Source of the DNA: Rummeliibacillus stabekisii
Lineage (GTDB): Bacteria; Bacillota; Bacilli; Bacillales_A; Planococcaceae
Length of the DNA: 64,000 bases
Direction of reading: 5' to 3'
NCBI RefSeq assembly: GCF_007988965.1
Contig: NZ_BJVD01000009.1
Span: 1-64,000, forward strand
Below, one piece after another: positions 27,846-40,068 of this stretch (position 1 is its first letter; each line of letters opens with the position of its first letter). Below the pieces are notes generated by a model. That model saw nothing but the letters and a program-made list of their open reading frames with translations, had not been told where the DNA came from and searched no databases. Position numbers and translations under genes: made by a program.

Positions 27846-28244
27846 TTACCAAACGTATGCTAGAACTTCGCCGCCAACTTTTTTAGCGCGAGCTTCTTTG
27901 TCTGTTAACAAACCTTGTGAAGTTGATACTAAAGCGATACCTAGACCGTTCAACACTTTAGGCACTTCATCAGTTTTAGCGTAAACACGTAAACCTGGTT
28001 TTGAAATACGTTTTAGACCAGTGATAACGCGTTCGTTATTTTGGCCGTATTTCAAGAAGATACGGATAATACCTTGTTTATCATCTTCAACATATTCAAC
28101 GTCACGAACAAAACCTTCACGCTTAAGGATTTCAGCGATTTCTTTTTTGATATTAGAAGCCGGAAGCTCTAATTTTTCGTGACGGACCATGTTAGCATTA
28201 CGGATGCGTGTAAGCATATCTGCAATTGGATCTGTCATAGTCAT
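27846..28244 (-). CDS. rpsH: 30S ribosomal protein S8
   Basis: 132 residues ([20 protein letters not shown]; ending GGEVLAYVW). In enterobacteria S8 represses the spc operon; whether it does so here cannot be seen. Confidence 0.98.
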   Translation of the reverse strand: MTMTDPIADMLTRIRNANMVRHEKLELPASNIKKEIAEILKREGFVRDVEYVEDDKQGIIRIFLKYGQNNERVITGLKRISKPGLRVYAKTDEVPKVLNGLGIALVSTSQGLLTDKEARAKKVGGEVLAYVW

Positions 28245-28274
28245 TACAATTTACCTCCTTCCCAAATTAGGGGA

Positions 28275-28472
<198 letters not shown>

Positions 28473-28477
28473 CTATA

Positions 28478-29017
28478 TTATTTTTGGAATGGCATACCGA
28501 ATTGAGTTAACAACTCGCGAGCTTCTTCATCAGAGTTCGCAGTAGTAACAATCACGATATCCATACCGCGTACTTTTGATACTTTATCATAGTCAATTTC
28601 AGGGAAGATTAATTGTTCTTTCACACCAAGAGTATAGTTACCGCGACCATCGAATGCTTTTTTAGAAACACCGCGGAAGTCACGTACACGTGGTAAAGAA
28701 ATTGAAATTAATTTATCCAAGAAGTCATACATACGTTCACCACGTAGTGTAACTTTCGCACCGATTGGCATACCTTCACGAAGACGGAAGCCGGCGATAG
28801 ATTTTTTAGCTTTAGTCACAACTGGTTTTTGACCAGTGATTAAAGTTAATTCTTCAACAGCAGAGTCAAGTACTTTAGAGTTTTGAACAGCGTCACCAAC
28901 ACCCATGTTGATTACGATTTTTTCAACTTTCGGTACTTGCATTGTTGAAGTGTATTCGAATTTGCTCATTAGAGCTGGAGAAACTTCGTTAACAAATTTT
29001 TCTTTTAGGCGGTTCAT
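28478..29017 (-). CDS. rplE: 50S ribosomal protein L5
   Basis: 179 residues binding 5S rRNA and contacting P-site tRNA ([36 protein letters not shown]). Confidence 0.98.
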   Translation of the reverse strand: MNRLKEKFVNEVSPALMSKFEYTSTMQVPKVEKIVINMGVGDAVQNSKVLDSAVEELTLITGQKPVVTKAKKSIAGFRLREGMPIGAKVTLRGERMYDFLDKLISISLPRVRDFRGVSKKAFDGRGNYTLGVKEQLIFPEIDYDKVSKVRGMDIVIVTTANSDEEARELLTQFGMPFQK

Positions 29018-29044
29018 GTTTGTACCTCCCTTCTCTGTTTAAAC

Positions 29045-29356
29045 TTATTTATCGATTACTGCACCTGATTTTTTTGCTATACGAACTTTTTTGCCATCTT
29101 CAACTTTATAACCTACGCGAGTCGGCTCGCCAGATTTAGGATCGATTAGCATTACGTTCGAAACGTGAATTGCTGCCTCTTGGCTGACAATTCCACCTTG
29201 TGGATTAAGTTGGTTAGGTTTTACGTGTTTTTTAACGATGTTAACACCTTCAACTAACACGCGATCTTTTTTAGGGAAAGCAGCAAGAATAACACCTGAT
29301 TTACCTTTATCTTTACCTGTAATAACCATTACTTTGTCGCCTTTTTTAACATGCAT
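29045..29356 (-). CDS. rplX: 50S ribosomal protein L24
   Basis: 103 residues with an N-terminal KOW motif ([18 protein letters not shown]), an assembly initiator of the 50S subunit. Confidence 0.98.
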   Translation of the reverse strand: MHVKKGDKVMVITGKDKGKSGVILAAFPKKDRVLVEGVNIVKKHVKPNQLNPQGGIVSQEAAIHVSNVMLIDPKSGEPTRVGYKVEDGKKVRIAKKSGAVIDK

Positions 29357-29391
29357 TCTGTCGCACCTCCTTGATTGGCACTTTCATGTAA

Positions 29392-29760
<369 letters not shown>

Positions 29761-29801
29761 TTAGGTTACCTCCCTTCGGACTTGTCTTATTCCGAAATTT
29801 A

Positions 29802-30710
<909 letters not shown>

Positions 30711-30711
30711 A

Positions 30712-31368
30712 TTATTTGCCTCCTTCCTCAGAGTTCTTCTTAACTGGAAGGACTTCACCACGGTAGATCCATACTTTAACACCTAGTTTACCATAAGTAG
30801 TGTCAGCTTCTGCATGAGCATAATCAATGTCAGCGCGAAGTGTATGAAGTGGAACAGTACCTTCACTATAATGTTCTGCACGAGCGATATCAGCGCCACC
30901 TAGACGACCAGATACTTGAGTTTTGATACCTTGAGCACCTGAACGGATTGTACGTTGAATTGCTTGTTTTTGTGCACGACGGAATGATACACGGTTTTCT
31001 AATTGACGAGCGATATTTTCAGCTACAAGTTTAGCATCAAGATCAGCGCGTTTGATTTCAACGATGTTGATGTGTACGCGTTTGCCAGTCATTTCGTTAA
31101 GGTGTTTACGAAGTGCTTCCACTTCAGTACCGCCCTTACCGATAACCATACCTGGTTTCGCAGTGCTAATTGTAATGTTGATTTTGTTAGCAGCACGTTC
31201 GATTTCAACTTTAGAAACCGATGCTTCTTTTAAAGTTTTTTCGATATATTTACGAACTTTGATGTCTTCGTGTAGTAATGTAGCATAGTCTTTTTCAGCG
31301 TACCATCTAGATTCCCAATCACGAATGACACCAACACGTAATCCTATTGGATGTACTTTTTGACCCAC
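30712..31368 (-). CDS. rpsC: 30S ribosomal protein S3
   Basis: 218 residues with a KH domain ([19 protein letters not shown]) and the C-terminal S3 domain ([20 protein letters not shown]). It lies at the mRNA entry channel. Complete and in the usual place. Confidence 0.98.
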   Translation of the reverse strand: MGQKVHPIGLRVGVIRDWESRWYAEKDYATLLHEDIKVRKYIEKTLKEASVSKVEIERAANKINITISTAKPGMVIGKGGTEVEALRKHLNEMTGKRVHINIVEIKRADLDAKLVAENIARQLENRVSFRRAQKQAIQRTIRSGAQGIKTQVSGRLGGADIARAEHYSEGTVPLHTLRADIDYAHAEADTTYGKLGVKVWIYRGEVLPVKKNSEEGGK

Positions 31369-31371
31369 GTA

Positions 31372-31716
31372 TTATCCCTCCTTCTTCTCAGATACCACGA
31401 TTGTGATGTGGCTTGTACGTTTGTTAATTGCACTTGCACGACCTTGTGCACGTGGACGGAAACGTTTCAATGTAGGACCTTCATCTACAAATACTTTAGA
31501 GATCACTAAATTGTTAACGTCTAAGTCATAATTATGTTCAGCGTTTGCAACTGCAGATTTTAACACTTTTTCTACTACCGGAGATGCTGCTTTTGGAGTA
31601 TGGCGTAAAATTGCAACGGCTTCGCCAACTTGCTTGCCTCGGATTAAATCAACTACTAAGCGGACTTTACGAGGAGCAATTCGAACTGTGCGAGCAATAG
31701 CTTTAGCTTCTTGCAT
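31372..31716 (-). CDS. rplV: 50S ribosomal protein L22
   Basis: 114 residues ([20 protein letters not shown]; the beta-hairpin [17 protein letters not shown] that lines the exit tunnel). The hairpin is undisturbed, with none of the deletions known from macrolide resistance. Confidence 0.98.
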   Translation of the reverse strand: MQEAKAIARTVRIAPRKVRLVVDLIRGKQVGEAVAILRHTPKAASPVVEKVLKSAVANAEHNYDLDVNNLVISKVFVDEGPTLKRFRPRAQGRASAINKRTSHITIVVSEKKEG

Positions 31717-31737
31717 CAGGATTTACCTCCCCTCAAA

Positions 31738-32019
31738 TTAGCGTACTGAAGTTTTCTTATCATCTGCACCGTGTCCTTTATAAGTACGAGTTGGTGCGAA
31801 TTCGCCTAGCTTATGACCTACCATATCTTCAGTCACGTATACTGGCACGTGTTTACGTCCATCATATACAGCGATTGTAGAACCGATGAAGTTCGGGAAG
31901 ATTGTAGAACGGCGAGACCAAGTTTTAATAACTTGTTTTTTTTCTGAATCTTGTTGAGCTTCCACTTTTTTCATTAAGTGTTCATCAACAAAAGGTCCTT
32001 TTTTCAAGCTACGACCCAT
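31738..32019 (-). CDS. rpsS: 30S ribosomal protein S19
   Basis: 93 residues ([37 protein letters not shown]). It partners with S13 in the head. Confidence 0.98.
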   Translation of the reverse strand: MGRSLKKGPFVDEHLMKKVEAQQDSEKKQVIKTWSRRSTIFPNFIGSTIAVYDGRKHVPVYVTEDMVGHKLGEFAPTRTYKGHGADDKKTSVR

Positions 32020-32079
32020 TTTGGAACCTCCCTCCGTGATTCCACCACGGCTCTATCATTGAACCGTAGTCTAATCACA

Positions 32080-32910
32080 TTATTTTTTACGACGACGAAT
32101 GATAAGTTTGTCGGAGTTGTTTTTCTTTTTACGAGTTTTGTAACCAAGTGCAGGTTTACCCCATGGAGTCATTGGAGACTTACGACCGATTGGAGATTTA
32201 CCTTCACCACCACCGTGTGGGTGATCATTAGGGTTCATTACAGAACCACGTACAGTAGGACGTTTACCCATCCAACGAGTACGGCCTGCTTTACCAATGT
32301 TGATAAGCTCGTGTTGTTCATTGCCAACTTCACCGATTGTAGCACGGCAAGCAGCTAGGATCATACGAACTTCGCCAGATTGAAGACGAATGATTACGTA
32401 TTTACCTTCTTTACCAAGGATTTGAGCAGATGTACCAGCAGAACGTACTAGTTGTCCACCTTTACCTGGTTTCATTTCGATGTTGTGAATTGTTGTACCC
32501 ATTGGGATATTTGATAATGGTAGGGCGTTACCTACTTTAATATCAACATCAGGACCAGATACAATTGTCATTCCAACTACTAGACCTTTAGGTGCTAGGA
32601 TATAACGTTTTTCACCATCAGCATAGTTAATTAATGCGATGTTTGCAGATCGGTTTGGATCATACTCGATAGTAGCAACGCGTCCTGGAATGCCATCTTT
32701 TGTACGTTTGAAATCGATGACACGGTATTGACGTTTGTGGCCACCACCATTATGACGAACAGTGATTTTACCTTGGTTATTACGACCAGCTTTGCGTTTA
32801 GTAGATTCTAACAATGATTTTTCTGGTTTGTTAGTTGTAATCTCAGCAAAGTCAGATGATGTCATGTTACGACGACCATTTGAGGTAGGCTTATACTTTT
32901 TAATCGCCAT
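32080..32910 (-). CDS. rplB: 50S ribosomal protein L2
   Basis: 276 residues: OB-like and SH3-like RNA-binding domains and the conserved tail [20 protein letters not shown] with the key His that sits near the peptidyl-transferase centre. Confidence 0.98.
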   Translation of the reverse strand: MAIKKYKPTSNGRRNMTSSDFAEITTNKPEKSLLESTKRKAGRNNQGKITVRHNGGGHKRQYRVIDFKRTKDGIPGRVATIEYDPNRSANIALINYADGEKRYILAPKGLVVGMTIVSGPDVDIKVGNALPLSNIPMGTTIHNIEMKPGKGGQLVRSAGTSAQILGKEGKYVIIRLQSGEVRMILAACRATIGEVGNEQHELINIGKAGRTRWMGKRPTVRGSVMNPNDHPHGGGEGKSPIGRKSPMTPWGKPALGYKTRKKKNNSDKLIIRRRKK

Positions 32911-32950
32911 TTGTGTTCCCTCCTTCTTTAATGTTCATATTGAACGAATA

Positions 32951-33229
32951 TTACATTTCGAATAATTCGATTTCGCCTTCAGACAATTTTACAATTGCTT
33001 TACGGCGTTTGTTAGTGTATCCACCGTGACGGCCAACACGTTTGAATTTACCTTTGTAATTCATAATGTTAACTTTTTCAACTTTAACGCCAAAGATTTC
33101 TTCTACAGCATCTTTGACTTCAGTTTTATTGGCACGAGTGTCAACTTCAAAAGTATATTTGTTTTCTGCCATTTGTTCTGAAGAACGCTCAGTAATGACA
33201 GGACGTTTTAAAACTTCACGTGCTTCCAT
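32951..33229 (-). CDS. rplW: 50S ribosomal protein L23
   Basis: 92 residues ([40 protein letters not shown]) at the tunnel exit, the docking site of trigger factor and SRP. Its first base overlaps the last base of rplD. Confidence 0.98.
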   Translation of the reverse strand: MEAREVLKRPVITERSSEQMAENKYTFEVDTRANKTEVKDAVEEIFGVKVEKVNIMNYKGKFKRVGRHGGYTNKRRKAIVKLSEGEIELFEM

Positions 33230-33852
33230 TAACCAAGCACCTCCTCAACTTTTTTTACAGCAGCTTGAGTGAATACAACTTTATCGTGACCTACAAGATC
33301 AAGAACGTTGATTCCAGCTGCAGTTAGAACTGTTACACCTTGGATGTTACGAGCAGATAATGCTACGGTTTCATCTAAATCAGCAGTTACAAATAATGCT
33401 TTAGAGTTAATTGAAAGATCAGCTAAAACTTTAGCGAAATCTTTTGTTTTTGGCGCATCTAATTTCAATGCTTCTAGTACCACAAAGTTAGTTTCAGCAA
33501 CTTTAGAAGATAGTGCTGATTTAAGAGCTAAACGACGAACTTTTTTAGGAAGTTTGTAGCTGTAGCTGCGAGGTGTTGGACCGAATACAGTACCACCGCC
33601 ACGCCATTGTGGAGAACGGATAGAACCTTGACGAGCACGTCCAGTTCCTTTTTGGCGCCATGGTTTACGACCACCACCAGAAACTTCAGAGCGATTTTTT
33701 ACTTTATGTGTACCTTGACGTAATGAAGCGCGTTGAGCGATAATCGCGTCAAATAATACTGATTGATTAGGTTCAATTCCGAAGATCGCATCGTTTAATT
33801 CGATTTCGCCTACAGAAGAACCTGTTTGACTAAGTACGTTAACTTTTGTCAT
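33229..33852 (-). CDS. rplD: 50S ribosomal protein L4
   Basis: 207 residues with the tunnel-lining loop ([20 protein letters not shown]) intact. L4 is the known autoregulator of S10 operons in several bacteria. A hairpin in the leader before rpsJ is a possible target. Confidence 0.98.
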   Translation of the reverse strand: MTKVNVLSQTGSSVGEIELNDAIFGIEPNQSVLFDAIIAQRASLRQGTHKVKNRSEVSGGGRKPWRQKGTGRARQGSIRSPQWRGGGTVFGPTPRSYSYKLPKKVRRLALKSALSSKVAETNFVVLEALKLDAPKTKDFAKVLADLSINSKALFVTADLDETVALSARNIQGVTVLTAAGINVLDLVGHDKVVFTQAAVKKVEEVLG

Positions 33853-33878
33853 TCCTGTTTCCTCCTTTCTTCGGAAAA

Positions 33879-34508
33879 TTAGTTAGCTTTAATAGCAGAT
33901 TTAACTGTTACTAATGCTTTACGAGAACCAGGAACATTACCTTTGATAAGTAGCAAGTTGCGTTCTGCATCAACTTTAACAATTGTTAAGTTTTGAATTG
34001 TAACTGTGTTGCCACCCATTTGACCAGGTAATTTTTTTTGTTTAAATACGCGGTTCGGAGCTACAGGACCCATTGAACCAGGACGACGGTGGTAACGAGA
34101 ACCGTGGGCCATTGGACCACGAGATTGTCCGTGGCGTTTAATTACACCTTGGAAACCTTTACCTTTAGTAACACCTGTTACATCTACTACATCGCCTTCT
34201 GCGAAAATTTCAACTTTGACTTCTTGACCAACCTCGTACTCAGCTAAGTTTACATCGCGGATTTCGCGAATGAAGCGCTTAGGAGTAGTGTTTGCTTTTG
34301 CTACGTGTCCTTTTTCAGGTTTGTTTGAAAGCTTTTCGCGTTTATCATCGAAACCAATTTGGATTGCTTCGTAGCCATCTGTATCAACTGATTTCTTTTG
34401 AAGAACTACGTTTGGAGCAGCTTCAACAACAGTTACAGGGATTAAATCACCATTCTCAGCAAAAACTTGCGTCATACCGATTTTTCTACCTAAGATTCCT
34501 TTGGTCAT
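33879..34508 (-). CDS. rplC: 50S ribosomal protein L3
   Basis: 209 residues ([20 protein letters not shown]; the finger [20 protein letters not shown] reaching the peptidyl-transferase centre). Confidence 0.98.
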   Translation of the reverse strand: MTKGILGRKIGMTQVFAENGDLIPVTVVEAAPNVVLQKKSVDTDGYEAIQIGFDDKREKLSNKPEKGHVAKANTTPKRFIREIRDVNLAEYEVGQEVKVEIFAEGDVVDVTGVTKGKGFQGVIKRHGQSRGPMAHGSRYHRRPGSMGPVAPNRVFKQKKLPGQMGGNTVTIQNLTIVKVDAERNLLLIKGNVPGSRKALVTVKSAIKAN

Positions 34509-34553
34509 TAGTCACACCTCCTGAGATAATTTAATTTAATATATTTTTTACCA

Positions 34554-35019
<466 letters not shown>

Positions 35020-35168
35020 GTGATTTCACGAATTTCTTTATATATTGTTTTGGAAAGTCTTCATATCTACTAAATCTTGTTTTGCACGTATTCCAGTATA
35101 TTAAATTTCTCCTTGTTTGGCAATCGTTTTGTCCATAAGAATTCTTGCCAAATCATTGAAATACAAAA

Positions 35169-35198
35169 AAGCTACCCCGTGTGCACTCGGGATAGCTT
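35169..35198 (-). terminator. tuf terminator
   Basis: Stem AAGCTATCCCG / CGGGGTAGCTT on the minus strand, followed by TTTTTTG, 27 nt after tuf. It closes the str operon. Confidence 0.88.
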
Positions 35199-35225
35199 AA
35201 TAAATAAATTGTTTTCGAGAAACAA

Positions 35226-36413
35226 TTATTTTTCGATAGATGAAACAACGCCTGAACCAACTGTACGGCCACCTTCGCGGATTGAGAAACGAGTACCGTC
35301 TTCGATAGCGATTGGGTGAATTAGTTCGATGTTCATTTTTGTGTTATCGCCAGGCATAACCATTTCAGTACCTTCTGGTAAAGTGATAACACCAGTTACG
35401 TCAGTTGTACGGAAATAGAATTGTGGGCGGTAGTTAGAGAAGAATGGAGTATGACGTCCACCTTCTTCTTTTGATAAAACGTAAACTTCAGCTGAGAATT
35501 TAGTGTGTGGAGTGATTGTGCCTGGTTTAGCCAATACTTGTCCACGTTGGATTTCTTCACGAGCAACACCACGTAGTAATGCACCGATGTTATCGCCAGC
35601 TTCAGCGTAGTCTAATAATTTACGGAACATTTCAACGCCAGTTACAGTTGTTTGTTTAGTTTCTTCTGCGATACCTACGATATCAACAACGTCACCAACT
35701 TTTACTTGACCGCGTTCTACACGACCAGTAGCAACTGTACCACGACCTGTGATAGAGAATACATCTTCGACAGGCATCATGAATGGTTTGTCAGTTTGAC
35801 GTTCTGGAGTTGGGATGTATTCATCAACAGCGTTCATTAATTCAACAACGCGTTCTTCCCAATCTGCTTCGCCTTCAAGAGCTTTAAGAGCAGAACCTTT
35901 GATTACAGGAACATCATCGCCAGGGAAGTCATATTCAGATAATAGATCACGAACTTCCATTTCTACTAATTCAAGTAATTCTTCGTCGTCTACCATATCG
36001 CATTTGTTTAAGAATACTACGATGTAAGGTACACCTACGTTACGAGATAATAGGATGTGTTCACGAGTTTGTGGCATTGGACCATCAGCAGCAGATACTA
36101 CAAGGATAGCGCCATCCATTTGAGCAGCACCAGTGATCATGTTTTTAACATAGTCAGCGTGTCCTGGGCAGTCAACGTGAGCATAGTGACGTTTTTCTGT
36201 TTCGTATTCGATGTGAGAAGTATTGATTGTGATACCGCGTTCTTTTTCTTCTGGAGCGTTATCGATTTGATCGTATGATTTAGCTTCTCCACCCATTTTT
36301 TTAGAAAGAACTGTAGCGATAGCAGCAGTTAAAGTTGTTTTACCATGGTCAACGTGTCCGATTGTACCAATGTTAGCATGCGTTTTAGAACGGTCGAATT
36401 TTTCTTTAGCCAT
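35226..36413 (-). CDS. tuf: Elongation factor Tu
   Basis: 395 residues. P-loop [11 protein letters not shown] (19-29), [12 protein letters not shown], then domains 2 and 3. It delivers aminoacyl-tRNA to the A site. Only one tuf copy is in the window, with 145 nt between it and fusA. Confidence 0.98.
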   Translation of the reverse strand: MAKEKFDRSKTHANIGTIGHVDHGKTTLTAAIATVLSKKMGGEAKSYDQIDNAPEEKERGITINTSHIEYETEKRHYAHVDCPGHADYVKNMITGAAQMDGAILVVSAADGPMPQTREHILLSRNVGVPYIVVFLNKCDMVDDEELLELVEMEVRDLLSEYDFPGDDVPVIKGSALKALEGEADWEERVVELMNAVDEYIPTPERQTDKPFMMPVEDVFSITGRGTVATGRVERGQVKVGDVVDIVGIAEETKQTTVTGVEMFRKLLDYAEAGDNIGALLRGVAREEIQRGQVLAKPGTITPHTKFSAEVYVLSKEEGGRHTPFFSNYRPQFYFRTTDVTGVITLPEGTEMVMPGDNTKMNIELIHPIAIEDGTRFSIREGGRTVGSGVVSSIEK

Positions 36414-36558
36414 TTTAAAATTGCCTCCTCAAGGTTATAAGTTTAGTTTATAGTTACGTATCTTCGGAGGCAGGGCCCTTGCTTCCTGAAGATGACATAG
36501 CTTACATGTTATTTATACTTTATATAAAGGTAAAATTCAATCAAAAATTACTTTGAAA

Positions 36559-38640
36559 TTATGCACCTTTGTTTTGTTTGATAATTTCATCGCTAATTGA
36601 TTTAGGAACTTCTTCATAATGGTCAAATACCATTGAGAATGTACCACGTCCTTGTGTAGCAGAACGTAGAGTTGTTGCGTAACCAAACATTTCAGCAAGT
36701 GGAACCATAGCGCGAACAACTTGAGCGTTACCGCGAGCTTCCATACCTTCAACGCGACCACGGCGAGAAGTGATGTTACCCATGATATCACCTAGGTATT
36801 CTTCAGGCATTACAACTTCCACTTTCATAACTGGTTCTAAAAGAACTGGGTTACATTTTGAAACTGCATTTTTAAGTGCCATTGAAGCAGCTACTTTAAA
36901 TGCCATTTCATTTGAATCGACATCGTGGTAAGAACCATCAAATAGTTTTGCTTTGATATCGATCAATGGGAATCCAGCAAGGACACCATTTTCTAGAGAG
37001 TCGCGAAGACCTGCTTCAACTGCTGGAATGTATTCACGAGGAACTACACCACCAACGATTGCGTTTTCGAATTCGAAACCTTTACCTTCTTCGTTTGGTT
37101 GGAATTCGATCCATACGTGACCGAATTGTCCACGACCACCTGATTGACGTACAAATTTACCTTCAACTTGTGCGCCAGAACGGAATGTTTCACGGTAAGA
37201 TACTTGTGGTGCACCAACGTTTGCTTCCACATGGAATTCACGTTTCATACGGTCCACAAGAATATCTAAGTGAAGTTCACCCATACCAGAGATGATTGTT
37301 TGACCAGTTTCTGTGTCAGTGTGAGCACGGAAAGTTGGATCTTCTTCTTGTAGTTTTTGTAAAGCTTGTCCCATTTTATCTTGGTCAGCTTTAGATTTTG
37401 GTTCTACAGAAAGTGAGATAACTGGTTCTGGGAATTCCATTGACTCTAAAATCACTAGTGATTTTTCGTCACATAGAGTATCACCAGTAGTAGTTGCTTT
37501 AAGACCTACAGCAGCTGCAATGTCTCCAGCGTATACTTTTGAGATTTCCTCACGAGAGTTAGCGTGCATTTGTAGGATACGACCTACGCGTTCACGTTTA
37601 CCTTTTGTAGAGTTTTGTACGTATGATCCAGATTCTAAGATACCAGAATATACGCGGAAGAAAGTTAATTTACCAACATAAGGGTCAGTCATTACTTTGA
37701 ATGCTAATGCAGAGAATGGTTCTTCATCAGATGAATGACGAACAATTTCTTCATCTCCATCGACTGATGTACCTTTAATTGCAGCAACGTCTGTTGGAGC
37801 AGGAAGGTAGTCGATTACAGCATCAAGCATTAATTGAACACCTTTGTTTTTGAATGCTGTACCACATGTTACTGGGTAGAACTCAACATTTAATGTAGCT
37901 TTACGGATAGCAGCTTTTAATTCTTCATTAGTGATTTCTTCACCAGCGAAGTATTTTTCCATTAAATCTTCATCAAGTTCAGCAACAGCTTCAATTAATT
38001 TTTCGCGGTATTCTTCAGCTTGAGCTTTGTGCTCTTCTGGAATTTCGCGAACTTCAGCGTTAGAACCGTCATCGCCTTCTTTGTAGAAAGTAGCTTTCAT
38101 TTCAATTAGGTCGATAATAGCATTGAACTCATCTTCTGCACCGATTGGAAGCTGAATTGGATGAGCATTTGCTTGTAAACGTTCATGCAAAGTGTTTACT
38201 GAGTACAAGAAGTCAGCACCGATTTTATCCATTTTGTTGATAAATACGATACGTGGTACTCCGTAAGTTGTTGCTTGACGCCATACTGTTTCAGTTTGTG
38301 GTTCTACACCTGATTGAGCATCAAGTACAGTCACTGCACCGTCAAGTACACGTAAAGAACGTTCAACTTCTACAGTGAAGTCTACGTGTCCCGGAGTATC
38401 GATGATGTTTACGCGGTTGCCTTTCCATTGAGCTGTTGTAGCAGCAGAAGTGATAGTGATACCACGTTCTTGCTCTTGCTCCATCCAGTCCATTTGAGAA
38501 GCACCTTCATGAGTTTCACCGATTTTGTGAATCTTACCAGTGTAATAAAGGATACGCTCAGTTGTTGTTGTTTTACCAGCATCAATGTGAGCCATGATTC
38601 CGATATTACGAGTATTCTCAAGGGAGAACTCTCTAGTCAT
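36559..38640 (-). CDS. fusA: Elongation factor G
   Basis: 693-residue translocase. G domain with [14 protein letters not shown] and DTPGHVDFT, domains II-V through [11 protein letters not shown]. It follows rpsG by 42 nt in the str order. Confidence 0.98.
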   Translation of the reverse strand: MTREFSLENTRNIGIMAHIDAGKTTTTERILYYTGKIHKIGETHEGASQMDWMEQEQERGITITSAATTAQWKGNRVNIIDTPGHVDFTVEVERSLRVLDGAVTVLDAQSGVEPQTETVWRQATTYGVPRIVFINKMDKIGADFLYSVNTLHERLQANAHPIQLPIGAEDEFNAIIDLIEMKATFYKEGDDGSNAEVREIPEEHKAQAEEYREKLIEAVAELDEDLMEKYFAGEEITNEELKAAIRKATLNVEFYPVTCGTAFKNKGVQLMLDAVIDYLPAPTDVAAIKGTSVDGDEEIVRHSSDEEPFSALAFKVMTDPYVGKLTFFRVYSGILESGSYVQNSTKGKRERVGRILQMHANSREEISKVYAGDIAAAVGLKATTTGDTLCDEKSLVILESMEFPEPVISLSVEPKSKADQDKMGQALQKLQEEDPTFRAHTDTETGQTIISGMGELHLDILVDRMKREFHVEANVGAPQVSYRETFRSGAQVEGKFVRQSGGRGQFGHVWIEFQPNEEGKGFEFENAIVGGVVPREYIPAVEAGLRDSLENGVLAGFPLIDIKAKLFDGSYHDVDSNEMAFKVAASMALKNAVSKCNPVLLEPVMKVEVVMPEEYLGDIMGNITSRRGRVEGMEARGNAQVVRAMVPLAEMFGYATTLRSATQGRGTFSMVFDHYEEVPKSISDEIIKQNKGA

Positions 38641-38682
38641 GCTGTCTTTCTCCTTCCATAATGGATTAAGGTTAGTTTGTGA

Positions 38683-39153
38683 TTACCAACGATAGTGAGC
38701 GAATGCTTTGTTCGCTTCTGCCATTTTGTGCATATCTTCACGTTTTTTAACTGACGCACCAGTGTTGTTAGAAGCATCTAGAATTTCATTTGCTAAACGC
38801 TCTTCCATTGTTTTTTCGCCACGAAGACGAGAGTAGTTCACTAGGTAACGAAGACCTAAAGTTGTACGACGTTCTGGACGAACTTCAACTGGTACTTGAT
38901 AGTTAGCACCACCGACACGGCGAGCACGAACTTCAAGAACTGGCATTACATTATTTAGAGCAGCATCAAATACTTCTAGTGGATCTTGACCAGAGCGTTC
39001 TTTTACTAATTCGAAAGCTCCGTATAAGATTTTTTGAGAAGTACCTCTTTTACCATCTACCATCATTTTATTGATTAAACGAGTTACTAGTTTTGAGTTA
39101 TAAATTGGATCTGGTAACACGTCACGTTTGGAAACAGGACCTTTACGAGGCAT
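38683..39153 (-). CDS. rpsG: 30S ribosomal protein S7
   Basis: 156 residues from [23 protein letters not shown] 39153 has AAAGGAGG upstream; an in-frame ATG at 39171 overlaps the spacer only. Primary 16S binder of the head, at the E site. Confidence 0.97.
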   Translation of the reverse strand: MPRKGPVSKRDVLPDPIYNSKLVTRLINKMMVDGKRGTSQKILYGAFELVKERSGQDPLEVFDAALNNVMPVLEVRARRVGGANYQVPVEVRPERRTTLGLRYLVNYSRLRGEKTMEERLANEILDASNNTGASVKKREDMHKMAEANKAFAHYRW

Positions 39154-39188
39154 TTGTTTTCCTCCTTTCATTAAAAAGCATAATTAGA

Positions 39189-39608
39189 TTATTTTTTTTC
39201 TTTTGGTTTTTTAGCACCATATAGAGAACGAGATTGCATACGGCCGTTTACTGCAGCAGTATCCAAAGCACCACGTACGATGTGGTAACGTACCCCTGGT
39301 AAGTCTTTTACACGGCCGCCGCGGATTAGAACAACACTGTGTTCTTGCAAGTTGTGGCCTTCACCAGGAATGTAAGCATTAACTTCGATTTGGTTAGTTA
39401 AGCGAACACGAGCATATTTACGTAAAGCTGAGTTCGGTTTTTTCGGAGTCATTGTACCAACACGTGTACAAACACCGCGTTTTTGTGGTGAGTTTACATC
39501 AGTCAATGATTTTACAAAGCTGTTATAACCTTTGTTTAGAGCTGGTGATTTAGATTTTTTACTTTTGGATTGACGAGGCTTACGTACTAATTGGTTAATT
39601 GTAGGCAT
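39189..39608 (-). CDS. rpsL: 30S ribosomal protein S12
   Basis: 139 residues. The decoding-site loop [12 protein letters not shown] and [13 protein letters not shown] carry the wild-type lysines whose exchange gives streptomycin resistance. First intact gene of the str operon. Its leader contains the broken L7Ae gene. Confidence 0.98.
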   Translation of the reverse strand: MPTINQLVRKPRQSKSKKSKSPALNKGYNSFVKSLTDVNSPQKRGVCTRVGTMTPKKPNSALRKYARVRLTNQIEVNAYIPGEGHNLQEHSVVLIRGGRVKDLPGVRYHIVRGALDTAAVNGRMQSRSLYGAKKPKEKK

Positions 39609-39715
39609 CGATTTTTCCTCCCTTCATACTGTTTCTTAATCCACACATCCAGGTGGTTCATTTTAAGGTAAAAAACAAAGCTTTTGCGTGATCATCGCAA
39701 AAACCAATATTCAGT

Positions 39716-39932
39716 GGTCGCACTATTGTTGCTCTATTATATTGCGTAGGCTCTACCAAGTCTTCTTTTCGAGTCTACCTATACAACGGGAATGCCAATT
39801 CTTTGTGCTATAAGCACCGCATGCGTGGCCATTCGATCGTCTGCATATGAGCAACGAAAACTTCGGTAATATACCCTTGCAATGCTGTACTGTTTTGTTT
39901 TCTTACCAATGATTGTTTGTTATCCTATGCAT
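39716..39932 (-). pseudogene. rplGB: Broken L7Ae-family K-turn protein gene (rplGB/ybxF position)
   Basis: On the minus strand SLVRKQNSTALQGYITEVFVAH (39912-39847) matches the L7Ae N-terminal half. A loss of one base then shifts to ADDRMATHAVLIAQRIGIPV, a TAG, and VDSKRRLGRAYAI (39844-39740), followed by TAA-TAG and a trace SNNSAT. Intact Bacillus proteins of 82 residues read xKQTxKAL...EVVVAxDAD...A...IPVxxVxSxxxLGxAxGI. The frameshift, the Tyr-to-stop change and the tandem stops make it non-functional. It lies exactly where ybxF sits, between rpoC and rpsL. Confidence 0.88.
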
Positions 39933-39986
39933 TTGTTCAATACAAGATCGATGAGTGCAACAGACAACCAACTATCAACCTAAAAT

Positions 39987-40015
39987 ATATTATCATCCAT
40001 TGATCATATTGTCAA
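39987..40015 (-). promoter_or_regulatory. str operon promoter
   Basis: On the minus strand: TTGACA (40015-40010), 17-nt spacer, TAATAT (39992-39987). Transcription would cross the dead L7Ae gene, giving rpsL a leader of nearly 380 nt. Confidence 0.78.
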
Positions 40016-40031
40016 CGAATTTATTAAAAAG

Positions 40032-40060
40032 ATGAGGAGGAGGACTACCCCTCCCCTCAT
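40032..40060 (-). terminator. rpoBC terminator
   Basis: Minus-strand stem ATGAGGGGAGGGG / CCTCCTCCTCAT with CTTTTTAATAAA after it, 8 nt past rpoC. Confidence 0.82.
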
Positions 40061-40068
40061 ACTTTTAA

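Noticed and set aside
36465-36486. GC-rich hairpin between fusA and tuf
   Set aside because: It pairs better as plus-strand RNA, through G-T pairs, than on the transcribed minus strand, and has no T run, so it is not called a terminator.
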